From Vibrio sp. Hep-1b-8 (GTDB lineage: Bacteria > Pseudomonadota > Gammaproteobacteria > Enterobacterales > Vibrionaceae): 64,000 bases of DNA. Location: contig NZ_QEWN01000109.1 in the NCBI RefSeq assembly GCF_006124995.1, positions 50,947-114,946 of the forward strand, written 5' to 3'. Below are positions 20,279 to 29,728 of this stretch, one piece after another. The translations under genes and the position numbers were made by a program. Within the stretch, counting starts at the first letter, position 1. Each line of letters begins with the position of its first letter. The notes below the pieces were generated by a model, which did no database searches, was not told the DNA's origin, and saw only the letters and a list, made by a program, of their open reading frames with translations.

Positions 20279-22018
20279 ATGGCCCAGCAGTTAGAACTTG
20301 CCAATGGTCGCAAAGTCCTAGTCCCAAGTTACCAAATTCAAATCACCCAAGATAAAAACCAGCTTTCATTCTCTTTCCAAGGTCTGAGCAATGACAAGTT
20401 TGATCAACGGTTCTTACTGTGTCAGACGGAATTCAATTTTGAGCGCAGCGCTGTATTGCTCGGGGACGGCTTTCAAATGCTGGCGCAAACTACGGGGACG
20501 GTCGATGAGCCAATCGACATTGGACGTTGTCCTGATAATAGCCTTAGCTACCGTATCTACCCGAGCAGTGCCAATAAACGTTATTACAACTATTTGGTGA
20601 TTGAAGATTCTCAGGGCTACAACTTGTTTGGCTTTACGTCATGCCACCGCTTTGCGGGCTATTTTGAGATCGAAGAGTCTGAAAGTGGTCTGATGATCAA
20701 TGCGTATTTGGATGGAGAAAACACTTATCCATTGGATTGGGCGAGCAATCAGTTAGAGTCTCTTGTCTGCTTACAAGGCGAATCACTGTCTCGTCTATAT
20801 AGTGACTTTTCCGATTTGATTTCACAGCATCACACTCCAAGGCCTGGCGTGACAAAACCTTCGCCTATCGGCTGGTGTTCTTGGTATGCCTACTATGCGG
20901 AAGTGAACCAACAAAATATCTACGACAATCTAGAAAAAATGCAGGGCAAACTTGCTCAACTGGATTACGTTTTGCTTGATGATGGGTATCAGGCTTTTAT
21001 GGGAGATTGGCTAACCCCTTCTGACAAGTTTCCGTCGGGAATTAAAAACGTTATTGCTCGGATAAAATCGGCGGGGAAAAAACCAGCAATCTGGTTAGCC
21101 CCTTTTATTGCTCAGCCTGAGTCAGAGGTTTTCAAAAACCACCCTGATTGGTTTGTACGTCATCAAGATAACTGCCTGCTCAAAGCCGATGATGTAACCT
21201 ATGCTGGTTGGCGATGTACGCCTTGGTACATTCTCGATACGACTCACCCAGAGGTTCAGACGCACTTGACCCATGTTGTTAAAGTGATGAGAGAAGAATG
21301 GGGAGTGGAACTGTTTAAGCTTGATGCAAACTATTGGGGCACGCTCAAAGGTAAAAGAAGCCAAAGCGGAGTCACTGGTGTAGAAGCTTATCGTCTTGGG
21401 ATGGAAGCGATTGCAGAAGGCGTGGGTGATGGTTTGATCTTAGGCTGCAACGCGCCGATGTGGCCATCTATTGGTCTGGTGGACGCGATGCGGGTCTCTG
21501 ATGATGTTGAGAGAAACGAACGTCGCTTTGAACAGATCGCCAAAGAGACTTTCTATCGCAGTTGGCAGCATCGTCAGCTTTGGCAGTGTGATCCAGATTG
21601 TGCCACGTTTGTTTCTCTTGCTAATCAAGCCGCAGAAAGACAAAGTTACGAATTCCACCGTGACGTTCTACTCGCCTCTGGGGGCCTATTGCTATCGGGC
21701 GATCCATTAACCGAACTGACCCCGTTTGCTCAACGTTCGTTAAGTAAACTGCTGCTAAGGCACAAACACTGTCAGGAAGCGGCGCGCTTTACTGCGTTAA
21801 ATCTCCATCACGCCTATTTACCTTTGACAGAGAGAAACGAATTACACTGTCTGTTTAATTATCAGCAAGCGGCACGTGACATCACTTTAACTGCGGATCA
21901 ACCTGTCTATTGGTACGACTACTGGAGCGGAGAGAAGCTGGTGGCAGAGCCAACCCCTGTTATTGAAGTGAGTCTTGAGTCAGGCTTATCAAGCCGAGCG
22001 ATAATTACCTCGATATAG
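20279..22018 (+). CDS. Alpha-galactosidase, GH36 family
   Basis: Hydrolyses terminal alpha-galactosides such as melibiose or raffinose. 579 residues, shorter than the 700+ aa GH36 type but with the whole catalytic barrel (PIGWCSWYAYYAEV, then YVLLDDGYQ). The catalytic nucleophile is D349 in LFKLDANYW, and the acid/base Asp is D408 or D409 in RVSDDVE. No signal peptide, so cytoplasmic; the sugar must be imported first. No permease is adjacent. The C-terminal beta domain (VYWYDYWSGEKL) is present. Confidence 0.85.
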   Translation: MAQQLELANGRKVLVPSYQIQITQDKNQLSFSFQGLSNDKFDQRFLLCQTEFNFERSAVLLGDGFQMLAQTTGTVDEPIDIGRCPDNSLSYRIYPSSANKRYYNYLVIEDSQGYNLFGFTSCHRFAGYFEIEESESGLMINAYLDGENTYPLDWASNQLESLVCLQGESLSRLYSDFSDLISQHHTPRPGVTKPSPIGWCSWYAYYAEVNQQNIYDNLEKMQGKLAQLDYVLLDDGYQAFMGDWLTPSDKFPSGIKNVIARIKSAGKKPAIWLAPFIAQPESEVFKNHPDWFVRHQDNCLLKADDVTYAGWRCTPWYILDTTHPEVQTHLTHVVKVMREEWGVELFKLDANYWGTLKGKRSQSGVTGVEAYRLGMEAIAEGVGDGLILGCNAPMWPSIGLVDAMRVSDDVERNERRFEQIAKETFYRSWQHRQLWQCDPDCATFVSLANQAAERQSYEFHRDVLLASGGLLLSGDPLTELTPFAQRSLSKLLLRHKHCQEAARFTALNLHHAYLPLTERNELHCLFNYQQAARDITLTADQPVYWYDYWSGEKLVAEPTPVIEVSLESGLSSRAIITSI

Positions 22019-22075
22019 CACAAAGAGTGCTTTAACATGTGTCACTGAACAAAAAAACATATCGATTAGGTATCA

Positions 22076-22597
22076 ATGTCAGTAATACTTGGTATTGACC
22101 CTGGCTCTCGAATCACGGGATACGGGGTCATACGTCAAAATGGTCGTCATCTCCAGTACCTTGGTAGTGGATGTATACGCACCTCAGAAAAAGAGCTCTC
22201 TGGGCGATTGAAGCAGATTTACGCCGGAGTTTCAGAAATCATCACTCAGTTTCAACCGGACGTTTTTGCCATTGAACAAGTCTTTATGGCACGGAACGCG
22301 GATTCAGCATTAAAGCTTGGTCAAGCTCGTGGTAGCGCTATTGTGGCTGCAGTTAATGCTGAACTGCCCGTTTATGAATACGCGGCAAGATTGATCAAAC
22401 AAGCGGTGACAGGAACGGGCGGGGCAGACAAAGAGCAGGTTCAGCACATGGTCCAACAGATGCTGAAGTTACCTGGTCGTCCGCAAGCTGATGCTGCCGA
22501 TGCACTGGGCGTGGCAATTTGTCATGCCAATACCAATAAAACCCTGATTGCAATGGCAGGAAAGGCAAGCAGTGCCCGTCGAGGTCGTTATCGATAG
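22076..22597 (+). CDS. ruvC: Holliday junction endodeoxyribonuclease RuvC
   Basis: Resolves Holliday junctions made during recombination and fork repair. 173 residues with the four acidic catalytic residues D8, E67, D139 and D142 in the expected spacing ([22 protein letters not shown]). Upstream of ruvA-ruvB. A small ORF overlaps its 3' end in another frame, and a terminator-like hairpin separates it from ruvA. Confidence 0.97.
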   Translation: MSVILGIDPGSRITGYGVIRQNGRHLQYLGSGCIRTSEKELSGRLKQIYAGVSEIITQFQPDVFAIEQVFMARNADSALKLGQARGSAIVAAVNAELPVYEYAARLIKQAVTGTGGADKEQVQHMVQQMLKLPGRPQADAADALGVAICHANTNKTLIAMAGKASSARRGRYR

Positions 22598-22685
22598 ACC
22601 TACCAATGGTGCCGAGCTCAACTTACAGGTCGATGCAGTCCGCACACTGACCTCTCAACTTGATCAAGTTGTCTCAAAAATCTAG
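22572..22685 (+). CDS. Possible 37-aa protein overlapping the ruvC end
   Basis: A GTG at 22572, inside the ruvC 3' end but in another frame, opens 37 codons ([19 protein letters not shown], then [18 protein letters not shown]). AGGAAAGG lies 6 nt upstream, a good ribosome site within ruvC coding sequence. The stop at 22683 precedes a strong hairpin by 11 bp, as expected at the end of a real transcript. The composition looks protein-like with an amphipathic C-terminal helix. No family recognised, and chance is not excluded. Confidence 0.4.
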   Translation: MPVEVVIDRPTNGAELNLQVDAVRTLTSQLDQVVSKI

Positions 22686-22696
22686 TCAATAATGAT

Positions 22697-22728
22697 AAAG
22701 AACTGGATGTCTATCCAGTTCTTTATTA
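22697..22728 (+). terminator. Hairpin between ruvC and ruvA
   Basis: Perfect 12-bp stem AAAGAACTGGAT / ATCCAGTTCTTT with loop GTCT, followed by ATTATC. It probably ends or attenuates the ruvC transcript, implying a separate ruvA promoter or partial read-through. Confidence 0.8.
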
Positions 22729-22762
22729 TCCTGTCGCAAATTCATTTCTAAGAGTATCCACT

Positions 22763-23380
22763 GTGATTGGACGTCTGCGCGGCATTCTAATTGAAAAACA
22801 ACCACCTGAATTATTGATTGAAGTTAACGGCATTGGCTACGAAGTTCAGATGCCGATGAGCTGTTTCTATGAGCTGCCAAATGTTGGTGAAGAAGCAATC
22901 ATCTATACTCACTTCGTGGTACGTGAAGATGCGCAGCTACTCTACGGTTTTAATACAGTCAAAGAACGTGCGTTGTTTAGAGAAGTGATTAAAGCAAATG
23001 GCGTTGGTCCTAAACTGGGTCTGGGCATATTATCGGGCATGACGGCGAGCCAGTTTGTTGCCAGCGTCGAAAGAGAAGATATCTCGACACTGGTTAAGCT
23101 ACCAGGGGTGGGTAAAAAGACGGCAGAGCGACTTGTGGTTGAGATGAAAGACCGTCTCAAAAGTTGGAGTGCTGGTGATCTCTTTACACCTTACACTGAT
23201 GCCGCACCAATTGACTCTGTGCCAGAAGCTGCTCAGTCGAGCGCAGAAGAAGAAGCGATCAGTGCACTGCTCGCGTTGGGTTACAAACCCGTCCAAGCCT
23301 CAAAAGTGGTTTCTCAGGTAATGAAACCAGAGATGAGTAGCGAGCAATTGATTCGTGAAGCCCTGAAGTCGATGGTTTAA
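22763..23380 (+). CDS. ruvA: Holliday junction branch-migration protein RuvA
   Basis: Tetrameric DNA-junction-binding protein that loads RuvB. 205 residues: N-terminal OB fold ([23 protein letters not shown]), two helix-hairpin-helix motifs ([15 protein letters not shown] and [19 protein letters not shown]), a flexible linker and the RuvB-binding C-terminal domain. It starts with GTG and is 12 bp from ruvB. Confidence 0.97.
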   Translation: MIGRLRGILIEKQPPELLIEVNGIGYEVQMPMSCFYELPNVGEEAIIYTHFVVREDAQLLYGFNTVKERALFREVIKANGVGPKLGLGILSGMTASQFVASVEREDISTLVKLPGVGKKTAERLVVEMKDRLKSWSAGDLFTPYTDAAPIDSVPEAAQSSAEEEAISALLALGYKPVQASKVVSQVMKPEMSSEQLIREALKSMV

Positions 23381-23392
23381 AAGGTATCAGTC

Positions 23393-24397
23393 ATGATTGA
23401 AGCGGATCGCTTAATAGCACCAGACAATACGATCTACAAAGAAGAAGATGTTATCGATCGTGCGATACGCCCTAAGAAGTTAGAGGACTACAAAGGGCAA
23501 GATCACGTCCGTAACCAGATGGAAATCTTCATTAAAGCAGCTCAGTTGAGAAATGAAGCACTGGATCATCTGCTGATATTTGGTCCTCCAGGTTTAGGTA
23601 AGACGACCTTAGCCAACATTGTCGCGAATGAAATGAACGTAAATATCCGTACAACTTCCGGCCCTGTGTTGGAGAAAGCGGGCGATTTAGCCGCCTTATT
23701 GACCAACCTTGAAGAGAACGATGTGCTCTTCATCGATGAAATTCACCGCTTGAGCCCAATGGTTGAAGAGGTGCTCTACCCAGCGATGGAAGACTATCAG
23801 TTAGACATCATGATTGGTGAAGGCCCAGCGGCTCGCTCGATTAAAATCGACTTACCACCGTTCACGTTAATCGGTGCGACGACGCGAGCTGGCTCTCTGA
23901 CCTCTCCTCTGCGAGATCGTTTTGGTATTACGCAGCGTCTCGAGTATTACAAGATCCCAGATCTACAAAACATTGTTCAACGCAGTGCGGATTGTCTCGG
24001 TCTTTCGATGGAAGCCGAAGGTGCTCTAGAGGTTGCGCGTCGCGCACGTGGGACACCGCGTATTGCTAACCGCTTGCTTAGACGTGTGCGTGACTACGCG
24101 GAAGTGAAGGGGGACGGTCACATTTGTGCTGAAGTGGCAGACAAAGCGCTCAACATGCTTGACGTGGATGCTCAAGGATTCGACTACATGGACAGGAAAC
24201 TGCTATTAGCCATTATGGAAAAATTTGGCGGTGGTCCCGTTGGGCTCGATAACATGGCGGCCGCGATTGGCGAAGAGAAAGACACCATAGAAGATGTTCT
24301 TGAACCTTATCTTATTCAACAAGGTTATTTGCAACGAACACCACGAGGCAGGATTGCCACCGATAGAGCGTATCTTCATTTCGGAATTGAAAAATAA
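23393..24397 (+). CDS. ruvB: Holliday junction branch-migration ATPase RuvB
   Basis: AAA+ motor that drives branch migration with RuvA. 334 residues, Walker A GPPGLGKT at 64-71, Walker B/DEIH at 115-118, sensor region [10 protein letters not shown], and the C-terminal winged helix ([12 protein letters not shown]). Same operon as ruvA. A terminator follows. Confidence 0.98.
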   Translation: MIEADRLIAPDNTIYKEEDVIDRAIRPKKLEDYKGQDHVRNQMEIFIKAAQLRNEALDHLLIFGPPGLGKTTLANIVANEMNVNIRTTSGPVLEKAGDLAALLTNLEENDVLFIDEIHRLSPMVEEVLYPAMEDYQLDIMIGEGPAARSIKIDLPPFTLIGATTRAGSLTSPLRDRFGITQRLEYYKIPDLQNIVQRSADCLGLSMEAEGALEVARRARGTPRIANRLLRRVRDYAEVKGDGHICAEVADKALNMLDVDAQGFDYMDRKLLLAIMEKFGGGPVGLDNMAAAIGEEKDTIEDVLEPYLIQQGYLQRTPRGRIATDRAYLHFGIEK

Positions 24398-24406
24398 GTT
24401 TTCACG

Positions 24407-24433
24407 GCCAGCAAAATCTTGCTGGCTTTTTAT
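24407..24433 (+). terminator. Rho-independent terminator of ruvAB
   Basis: 8-bp stem GCCAGCAA / TTGCTGGC, loop AATC, followed by a T-rich tail; 9 bp after the ruvB stop. Confidence 0.9.
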
Positions 24434-24437
24434 TATT

Positions 24438-24453
24438 AGTGATCGAAATCACA
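24438..24453 (+). promoter_or_regulatory. CRP-like site far upstream of cydA
   Basis: AGTGA-TCGAAA-TCACA matches the CRP consensus TGTGA-N6-TCACA at 9 of 10 positions. It lies about 400 bp before cydA, just beyond the ruvB terminator. Role unproven. Confidence 0.4.
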
Positions 24454-24577
24454 TTAAACCAAATTGCCTACCACTAGATAGGTAATGTAAATGAGTGAGT
24501 TGTTAACCACTTGTTTTGCATAAAAGTAATTTACCAGCCATAAGCAACCCTCCTTTAACAAATAAGTTTCAAAATAT

Positions 24578-24591
24578 TTGATTTAGATCAA
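24578..24591 (+). promoter_or_regulatory. Perfect FNR-type box 1 upstream of cydA
   Basis: TTGAT-TTAG-ATCAA is an exact match to the FNR consensus TTGAT-N4-ATCAA, about 265 bp before the cydA start. FNR represses cydAB under strict anaerobiosis in E. coli; the same control is inferred here. Confidence 0.65.
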
Positions 24592-24627
24592 AATGGCGCT
24601 TTTTTAATCAAAAATGCCGCACAAAAG

Positions 24628-24641
24628 TTGATACAAATCAA
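24628..24641 (+). promoter_or_regulatory. Perfect FNR-type box 2 upstream of cydA
   Basis: TTGAT-ACAA-ATCAA is a second exact match to the consensus, starting exactly 50 bp after box 1 and about 215 bp before the cydA start codon. Confidence 0.65.
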
Positions 24642-24854
24642 AGCGAACTCTGTCTATAAACCTTTTGAAACAACCTGTTTTTAGCAGTAATATTAGCCCC
24701 AGCTATATTAGCTGATGCTTAACAATTAACTAACCATTGCGGTACATTTTTGCAACACATTGCCTATAGCTGGTAACGCGAGTTAAGTTCGTTCAACGAT
24801 TAATAACAATGCATTAATGGAAAGAGTGTCTTCAGCCGACACATAGGAGTAAAC

Positions 24855-26441
24855 ATGATTGACGTAGTTGATCTGTCGCGATTGCAATTTGCACTGACAG
24901 CGATGTATCACTTCCTCTTCGTACCACTGACTCTAGGTATGGCCTTCCTATTAGCCATCATGGAATCTCTGTACGTAATGACGGACAAGCAAATCTACAA
25001 GGACATGACAAAGTTCTGGGGTAAGCTTTTCGGTATTAACTTCGCTCTAGGCGTGGCTACCGGCCTAACCATGGAGTTCCAGTTTGGTACCAACTGGTCT
25101 TACTATTCACATTACGTAGGTGATATTTTCGGTGCACCTTTGGCGATCGAAGCACTAGTAGCCTTTTTCCTAGAATCGACATTTGTTGGTCTGTTCTTTT
25201 TTGGCTGGGATCGCTTATCAAAACGTCAACACTTAGCCGTAACTTGGCTTGTGGCCCTTGGGTCTAACTTCTCAGCACTTTGGATTCTCGTGGCAAACGG
25301 CTGGATGCAAAACCCAGTTGGCGCGGAATTTAACTTCGAAACCATGCGTATGGAGATGGTGAGCTTTGCTGAGGTTGTTCTAAACCCAGTTGCTCAGGTT
25401 AAATTCGTTCATACGGTTGCTTCTGGTTACACGACTGGCGCAATGTTTATTCTAGGCATCAGCTCATACTACCTATTAAAAGGTCGTGACATCGCGTTCG
25501 CTCGTCGTTCATTTGCTATCGCTGCCTCTTTCGGTATGGCTGCGATCCTATCCGTTATCGTCCTAGGTGATGAATCTGGTTACGAGCTTGGTGAAGTTCA
25601 GAAAGTGAAACTTGCTGCGGTAGAAGCAGAGTGGCACACAGAACCTGCTCCAGCAGCATTCACTCTGTTTGGTCTGCCAAATCAAGAGACAATGCACACC
25701 GATTACGCCATTAAGATCCCTTACGTGATGGGTATCATTGCGACTCGTTCATTCGACGAGCAAGTGACTGGTCTACGTGATTTACGTGACCAGCACGTTG
25801 AGCGTATCCGAACGGGTATGTACGCGTACGAGTTGCTAGAGAAACTGCGTGCTGGTGACAAGACTCCAGAAAACATGGCAGCGTTTGATGAAGTGAAAGG
25901 TGACCTTGGTTACGGTCTACTTCTGAAACGTTACACCGACGAAGTTGTTGATGCGACAGAAGAACAAATCCAAGCGGCAGCGGATGATTCTATCCCTAAA
26001 GTTTGGCCACTATTCTGGTCATTCCGCATCATGGTCGCGTGTGGCTTCATCATGCTGTTCGTATTCGGCGCGGCGTTTATTCAAACATGTCGTCAGAAGA
26101 TCGAACAAAAGCCTTGGATTCTTAAAGCAGCACTGTTCAGCATTCCACTACCTTGGATTGCGATTGAAGCCGGTTGGTTTGTTGCAGAATATGGCCGTCA
26201 GCCATGGGCAGTAGGTGAAATCCTACCGACGCATGTGGCAGCTTCTGCTCTAACGATCGGCGAGCTATGGACTTCACTATTTGCAATTATCGCACTGTAC
26301 ACAGTGTTCCTAATTGCTGAAGTTTACCTAATGCTGAAATTTGCACGTAAAGGTCCAAGTAGCCTGAAAACAGGTCGCTACCACTTCGAACAAGAAGCTA
26401 ACTCTGTTGAAGACAAAGTCGGCCGTTCAGTCGAAGTATAA
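24855..26441 (+). CDS. cydA: Cytochrome bd ubiquinol oxidase subunit I
   Basis: Quinol-oxidising subunit of the high-affinity cytochrome bd oxidase, used at low oxygen. 528 residues, about nine membrane segments, with the proximal heme ligand H19 (ALTAMYHF) and the Q-loop region between residues about 250 and 310. ATAGGAG ribosome site just before the ATG. First gene of cydA-cydB-cydX-ybgE. Confidence 0.97.
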   Translation: MIDVVDLSRLQFALTAMYHFLFVPLTLGMAFLLAIMESLYVMTDKQIYKDMTKFWGKLFGINFALGVATGLTMEFQFGTNWSYYSHYVGDIFGAPLAIEALVAFFLESTFVGLFFFGWDRLSKRQHLAVTWLVALGSNFSALWILVANGWMQNPVGAEFNFETMRMEMVSFAEVVLNPVAQVKFVHTVASGYTTGAMFILGISSYYLLKGRDIAFARRSFAIAASFGMAAILSVIVLGDESGYELGEVQKVKLAAVEAEWHTEPAPAAFTLFGLPNQETMHTDYAIKIPYVMGIIATRSFDEQVTGLRDLRDQHVERIRTGMYAYELLEKLRAGDKTPENMAAFDEVKGDLGYGLLLKRYTDEVVDATEEQIQAAADDSIPKVWPLFWSFRIMVACGFIMLFVFGAAFIQTCRQKIEQKPWILKAALFSIPLPWIAIEAGWFVAEYGRQPWAVGEILPTHVAASALTIGELWTSLFAIIALYTVFLIAEVYLMLKFARKGPSSLKTGRYHFEQEANSVEDKVGRSVEV

Positions 26442-26454
26442 GTGAGGGAATATT

Positions 26455-27591
26455 ATGTTTGATTACGAAATCTTACGACTTATTTGGTGGATCCTAATCG
26501 GTGTATTACTGGTAGGCTTCGCTGTAACTGATGGTTTTGATATGGGTGTTGCGTCGCTTTCGCCTGTTATCGGTAAAACTGACACAGAACGCCGTATTAT
26601 GCTAAACACGATTGCTCCTCACTGGGATGGCAACCAAGTTTGGCTAATCACTGCTGGGGGTGCGCTATTTGCGGCGTGGCCATTGGTATACGCAACGTCG
26701 TTCTCTGGCTTCTACCTAGCAATGTATGTGACTCTAGCTGCGCTTTGGCTACGTCCTCTTGCTCTTGATTACCGTTCAAAGATCGAAGATCCAAAATGGC
26801 GTAAAGCTTGGGACTACGCACTTTGCTTTAGTGGCACAGTACCACCAATCATCTTTGGTGTGGCGTTTGGTAACCTGCTACAAGGTGTACCGTTCGAGCT
26901 AAACGACCTGCTAATGTCTCAGTACAAAGGTACTTTCTTCGCTCTTCTGAACCCATTTGCTCTGCTATGTGGTGTGCTTAGCTTGATGCTATTCGTACTT
27001 CAAGGTGCAACTTGGCTACAGATGAAGACAACAGAAGCGCTACATGTTCGTGCTCGCGGCGTTGCGCAAATCACTGGTTTGATTGCAGTAGCACTGTTTG
27101 TTGCGGGTGGTTTCTGGGTTCAGTCAATTGATGGTTATGTTATCACTAGCACAATCGATACCTTTGCAGACTCAAACCCACTGAACAAAGAAGTGGCAGT
27201 TCAAGCAGGCGCTTGGATGACAAACTTCGAAACTTACCCAGCGCTATGGGCAGCGCCTGCATTAGGTGTGGTAATGCCACTTCTAGCAGCATTCGCTTCT
27301 CGCATTGAGCGCGGTGGCTTTGCATTCCTATTCTCAAGTCTTGCTAACGCAGGTGTTATCTTGACTGCAGGTTTCGCAATGTTCCCATTCGTTATGCCTT
27401 CTAGCCTAATGCCAAACCACAGCCTAACAATGTGGGATTCAACGGCAAGTGAGCTAACTCTAGGCCTAATGACTGCAGTTGCAGCGGTAATGGTTCCTGT
27501 GATTCTTGGCTACACGACGTGGACATACTACAAAATGTTCGGTCGTCTAGATAAGAAACATATCGAAGACAACGACGTTTCAGCTTACTAA
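26455..27591 (+). CDS. cydB: Cytochrome bd ubiquinol oxidase subunit II
   Basis: Structural partner of CydA. 378 residues with about eight to nine membrane segments; the family opening MFDYEILRLIWWILIGVLLV and GFDMGV are clear. 13 bp after cydA and 12 bp before cydX. Confidence 0.97.
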   Translation: MFDYEILRLIWWILIGVLLVGFAVTDGFDMGVASLSPVIGKTDTERRIMLNTIAPHWDGNQVWLITAGGALFAAWPLVYATSFSGFYLAMYVTLAALWLRPLALDYRSKIEDPKWRKAWDYALCFSGTVPPIIFGVAFGNLLQGVPFELNDLLMSQYKGTFFALLNPFALLCGVLSLMLFVLQGATWLQMKTTEALHVRARGVAQITGLIAVALFVAGGFWVQSIDGYVITSTIDTFADSNPLNKEVAVQAGAWMTNFETYPALWAAPALGVVMPLLAAFASRIERGGFAFLFSSLANAGVILTAGFAMFPFVMPSSLMPNHSLTMWDSTASELTLGLMTAVAAVMVPVILGYTTWTYYKMFGRLDKKHIEDNDVSAY

Positions 27592-27603
27592 GGAGCAATA
27601 GAT

Positions 27604-27711
27604 ATGTGGTATTTCGCATGGATTCTGGGTGTATTGCTAGCATGTGCATTCGGCATCATCAACGCTCTTTGGTTAGAGCACTCAGAAATGATGGACAAAG
27701 ATAGTGAGTAA
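27604..27711 (+). CDS. cydX: Cytochrome bd oxidase small subunit CydX
   Basis: A 35-residue single-pass membrane peptide (MWYFAWILGVLLACAFGIIN, then ALWLEHSEMMDKDSE), matching CydX in length and in its MWYFxWILG start. CydX stabilises the heme-bearing CydAB core. AAGGAGCAA ribosome site upstream. Its end overlaps the start of ybgE by 8 bp. Confidence 0.93.
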   Translation: MWYFAWILGVLLACAFGIINALWLEHSEMMDKDSE

Positions 27712-28006
27712 TCTCGCTGAGCAGGTAGCTAAGCTACATGTGCCTGTTGATAAGGCTCTGTTTAGAGTCTTATCGCTAGTGCTCGGTTTTTACCATGTCG
27801 CTATGGTGATGTGGGATCCTGAGCTCTATGCCAATTCCATTGGTGGCTTCAATGCGGTGATTTCACCACTTCTGATTTGGGCAATTTGTTCAAGCATGGT
27901 GTTCGGCATTGGCTTTAAGCCTCGGAATTGGTATTGGCAGGTTCTTTTCAGTCCTTACTTCTCATTGGCGATTCTTATTTACCTGACGGTACTTCGCCTT
28001 TTATAG
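27704..28006 (+). CDS. ybgE: Cyd operon protein YbgE
   Basis: A 100-residue protein with three hydrophobic segments, the usual fourth gene of the cyd operon and of unknown function. It starts with GTG inside the cydX 3' end, suggesting translational coupling. The stretch LSLVLGFYHVAMVMWDP is family-like. A strong terminator follows. Confidence 0.88.
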   Translation: MSNLAEQVAKLHVPVDKALFRVLSLVLGFYHVAMVMWDPELYANSIGGFNAVISPLLIWAICSSMVFGIGFKPRNWYWQVLFSPYFSLAILIYLTVLRLL

Positions 28007-28040
28007 AAGCTCGGGCAAACTCTGCTCATTTCGTATAAAA

Positions 28041-28075
28041 AAAGCGCGACTCTTACTCGAGTCGCGCTTTTTTTT
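28041..28075 (+). terminator. Rho-independent terminator of the cyd operon
   Basis: Perfect 12-bp stem AAAGCGCGACTC / GAGTCGCGCTTT, 6-nt loop, then a T tract. It separates the cyd operon from ybgC-tol. Confidence 0.94.
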
Positions 28076-28168
28076 GTTTCAAGCTTTGAAAACAGCTAAA
28101 TGAGCGTTGCACAAATGGTAACGAGTTGCGTTATAGTATTCGCCTGAACAAATTATTCGGACATCCAA

Positions 28169-28588
28169 GTGCAGGAACAAGCAGCAATTTTTGAGTGGCC
28201 AGTCACTGTCTATTATGAAGATACAGATGTTGGTGGTGTCGTCTATCACTCAAACTATCTTAAGTTTTTTGAACGAGCACGTACTGAGCTACTTCGTACT
28301 ATTAATGTTTCGCAACAAACTCTACTGGAACAAAACATTGGTTTTGTAGTCCGACACATGGATATTGATTTTTTGCAGGGTGCACGTCTTGACGATCATC
28401 TTGTAGTAAAAACATCTATCTCTGACCTAAAGAAAGCTTCTCTCACATTCTGTCAGGAGATCGTTAATCCTGACGGTAAAACATTGTGTAAGGCAATGGT
28501 TAAGGTAGCATGTATCGATAATAAGAAAATGAGGCCAAAAGCTATGCCTCAATCAATAGTTATGGAGTTAACTAATAGTGACCGCTGA
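28169..28588 (+). CDS. ybgC: Tol-Pal system acyl-CoA thioesterase YbgC
   Basis: Hot-dog-fold thioesterase of 139 residues; the active-site region [21 protein letters not shown] contains the family Asp. First gene of the tol-pal cluster. GTG start. Its end overlaps tolQ by 11 bp. A possible promoter (TTGCAC, then TATAGT) lies upstream, with spacing longer than ideal. Confidence 0.94.
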   Translation: MQEQAAIFEWPVTVYYEDTDVGGVVYHSNYLKFFERARTELLRTINVSQQTLLEQNIGFVVRHMDIDFLQGARLDDHLVVKTSISDLKKASLTFCQEIVNPDGKTLCKAMVKVACIDNKKMRPKAMPQSIVMELTNSDR

Positions 28589-29273
28589 TATCTCGATGCT
28601 TGACCTCTTCTTACAGGCCAGCCTGCTAGTAAAAATGGTTATGCTGATTTTGTTAGGTATGTCGATCGTCTCTTGGGCGATGATCATCAAGCGTAGTAAA
28701 GTGCTTTCTCAGGCTTCTAAAGAAGCAGAAACGTTTGAAGACAAATTCTGGTCTGGTACTGATCTTTCGATCTTGTACCAGAACGCAAAGAAGCGTAAGG
28801 ACGAACTGGGGGGTACAGAAGAGATTTTCTATTCTGGCTTTACCGAGTTTGCTCGTCTACGCAAATCCAATGCAGATTCTCCTGACTTTATTATGGAAGG
28901 AACAGGACGTGCAATGCGCGTGGCGGTTTCTCGCGAAGTGGATGAACTTGAGACTAATCTGCCGTTCCTTGCGACGGTAGGCTCAATCAGCCCGTATATC
29001 GGTCTGTTTGGTACGGTATGGGGTATCATGCATGCCTTTATCGCGCTAGGTGAAGTGAAGCAAGCCACGCTCGCTATGGTTGCTCCGGGTATCGCAGAAG
29101 CACTGGTTGCAACAGCAATGGGTCTATTTGCTGCTATTCCAGCAGTAATGGCGTACAACCGTCTAAGTAACAAAGTCGGTAAGTTAGAACATAACTACGC
29201 GACCTTCTCAGAAGAGTTCCACAGCATCCTACACCGTCAGGCTATGGCGGGCAGAGAATCGGGTAAGGAATAA
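28578..29273 (+). CDS. tolQ: Tol-Pal inner-membrane motor protein TolQ
   Basis: ExbB/TolQ-family component of the proton-driven TolQR motor that energises TolA for outer-membrane constriction at division. 231 residues, three membrane helices, with [20 protein letters not shown] and [15 protein letters not shown] as the conserved second and third. GTG start inside ybgC. Confidence 0.96.
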   Translation: MTADISMLDLFLQASLLVKMVMLILLGMSIVSWAMIIKRSKVLSQASKEAETFEDKFWSGTDLSILYQNAKKRKDELGGTEEIFYSGFTEFARLRKSNADSPDFIMEGTGRAMRVAVSREVDELETNLPFLATVGSISPYIGLFGTVWGIMHAFIALGEVKQATLAMVAPGIAEALVATAMGLFAAIPAVMAYNRLSNKVGKLEHNYATFSEEFHSILHRQAMAGRESGKE

Positions 29274-29278
29274 CTGCG

Positions 29279-29722
29279 ATGGCTGGTTACCAACCCAAAA
29301 AGCGCAAAATGACTGCCGAAATTAACGTGGTGCCGTACATCGATGTGATGTTAGTACTGTTGATTATTTTTATGGTGACGTCACCTTTTGTTACCCAAGG
29401 CGTTGATGTTGAATTGCCAAAAACAGCAACAGCACAGCCCGCCTCCGAATTAGCGGGCGATAGTGATGCGAGTTTTATCATTGTCGAAATCGACAGAGAG
29501 GGTAACTTGGGCTTGAGCGTGAATGATGAAGAAGTCATGCGTGGTATTTCACTGCAAGATCTTATTGTCCGTGTCAAAGCGGAACTGTCGCTCAAACCCG
29601 ATTCGCCTGTTGCCGTAGGTGGTGACGCTGCAACGCCATATGCTGACGTTGTTTTGGTGCTGGATGAATTAAGCCGTGCTGGTATTCCTAAGGTTGGATT
29701 GCTAACGGACATAAAGGAATAG
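29279..29722 (+). CDS. tolR: Tol-Pal proton-channel protein TolR
   Basis: ExbD/TolR family, 147 residues. One membrane helix carries the conserved proton-carrying Asp in INVVPYIDVMLVLLIIFMVT, followed by a periplasmic domain ending GIPKVGLLT. 5 bp after tolQ. Confidence 0.96.
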   Translation: MAGYQPKKRKMTAEINVVPYIDVMLVLLIIFMVTSPFVTQGVDVELPKTATAQPASELAGDSDASFIIVEIDREGNLGLSVNDEEVMRGISLQDLIVRVKAELSLKPDSPVAVGGDAATPYADVVLVLDELSRAGIPKVGLLTDIKE

Positions 29723-29728
29723 CTTTCG

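Noticed and set aside
20005..22018. Porin and alpha-galactosidase as one sugar-use operon
   Set aside because: Two hairpins and about 300 bp separate them, and the porin shows high-expression codon use while the galactosidase does not.
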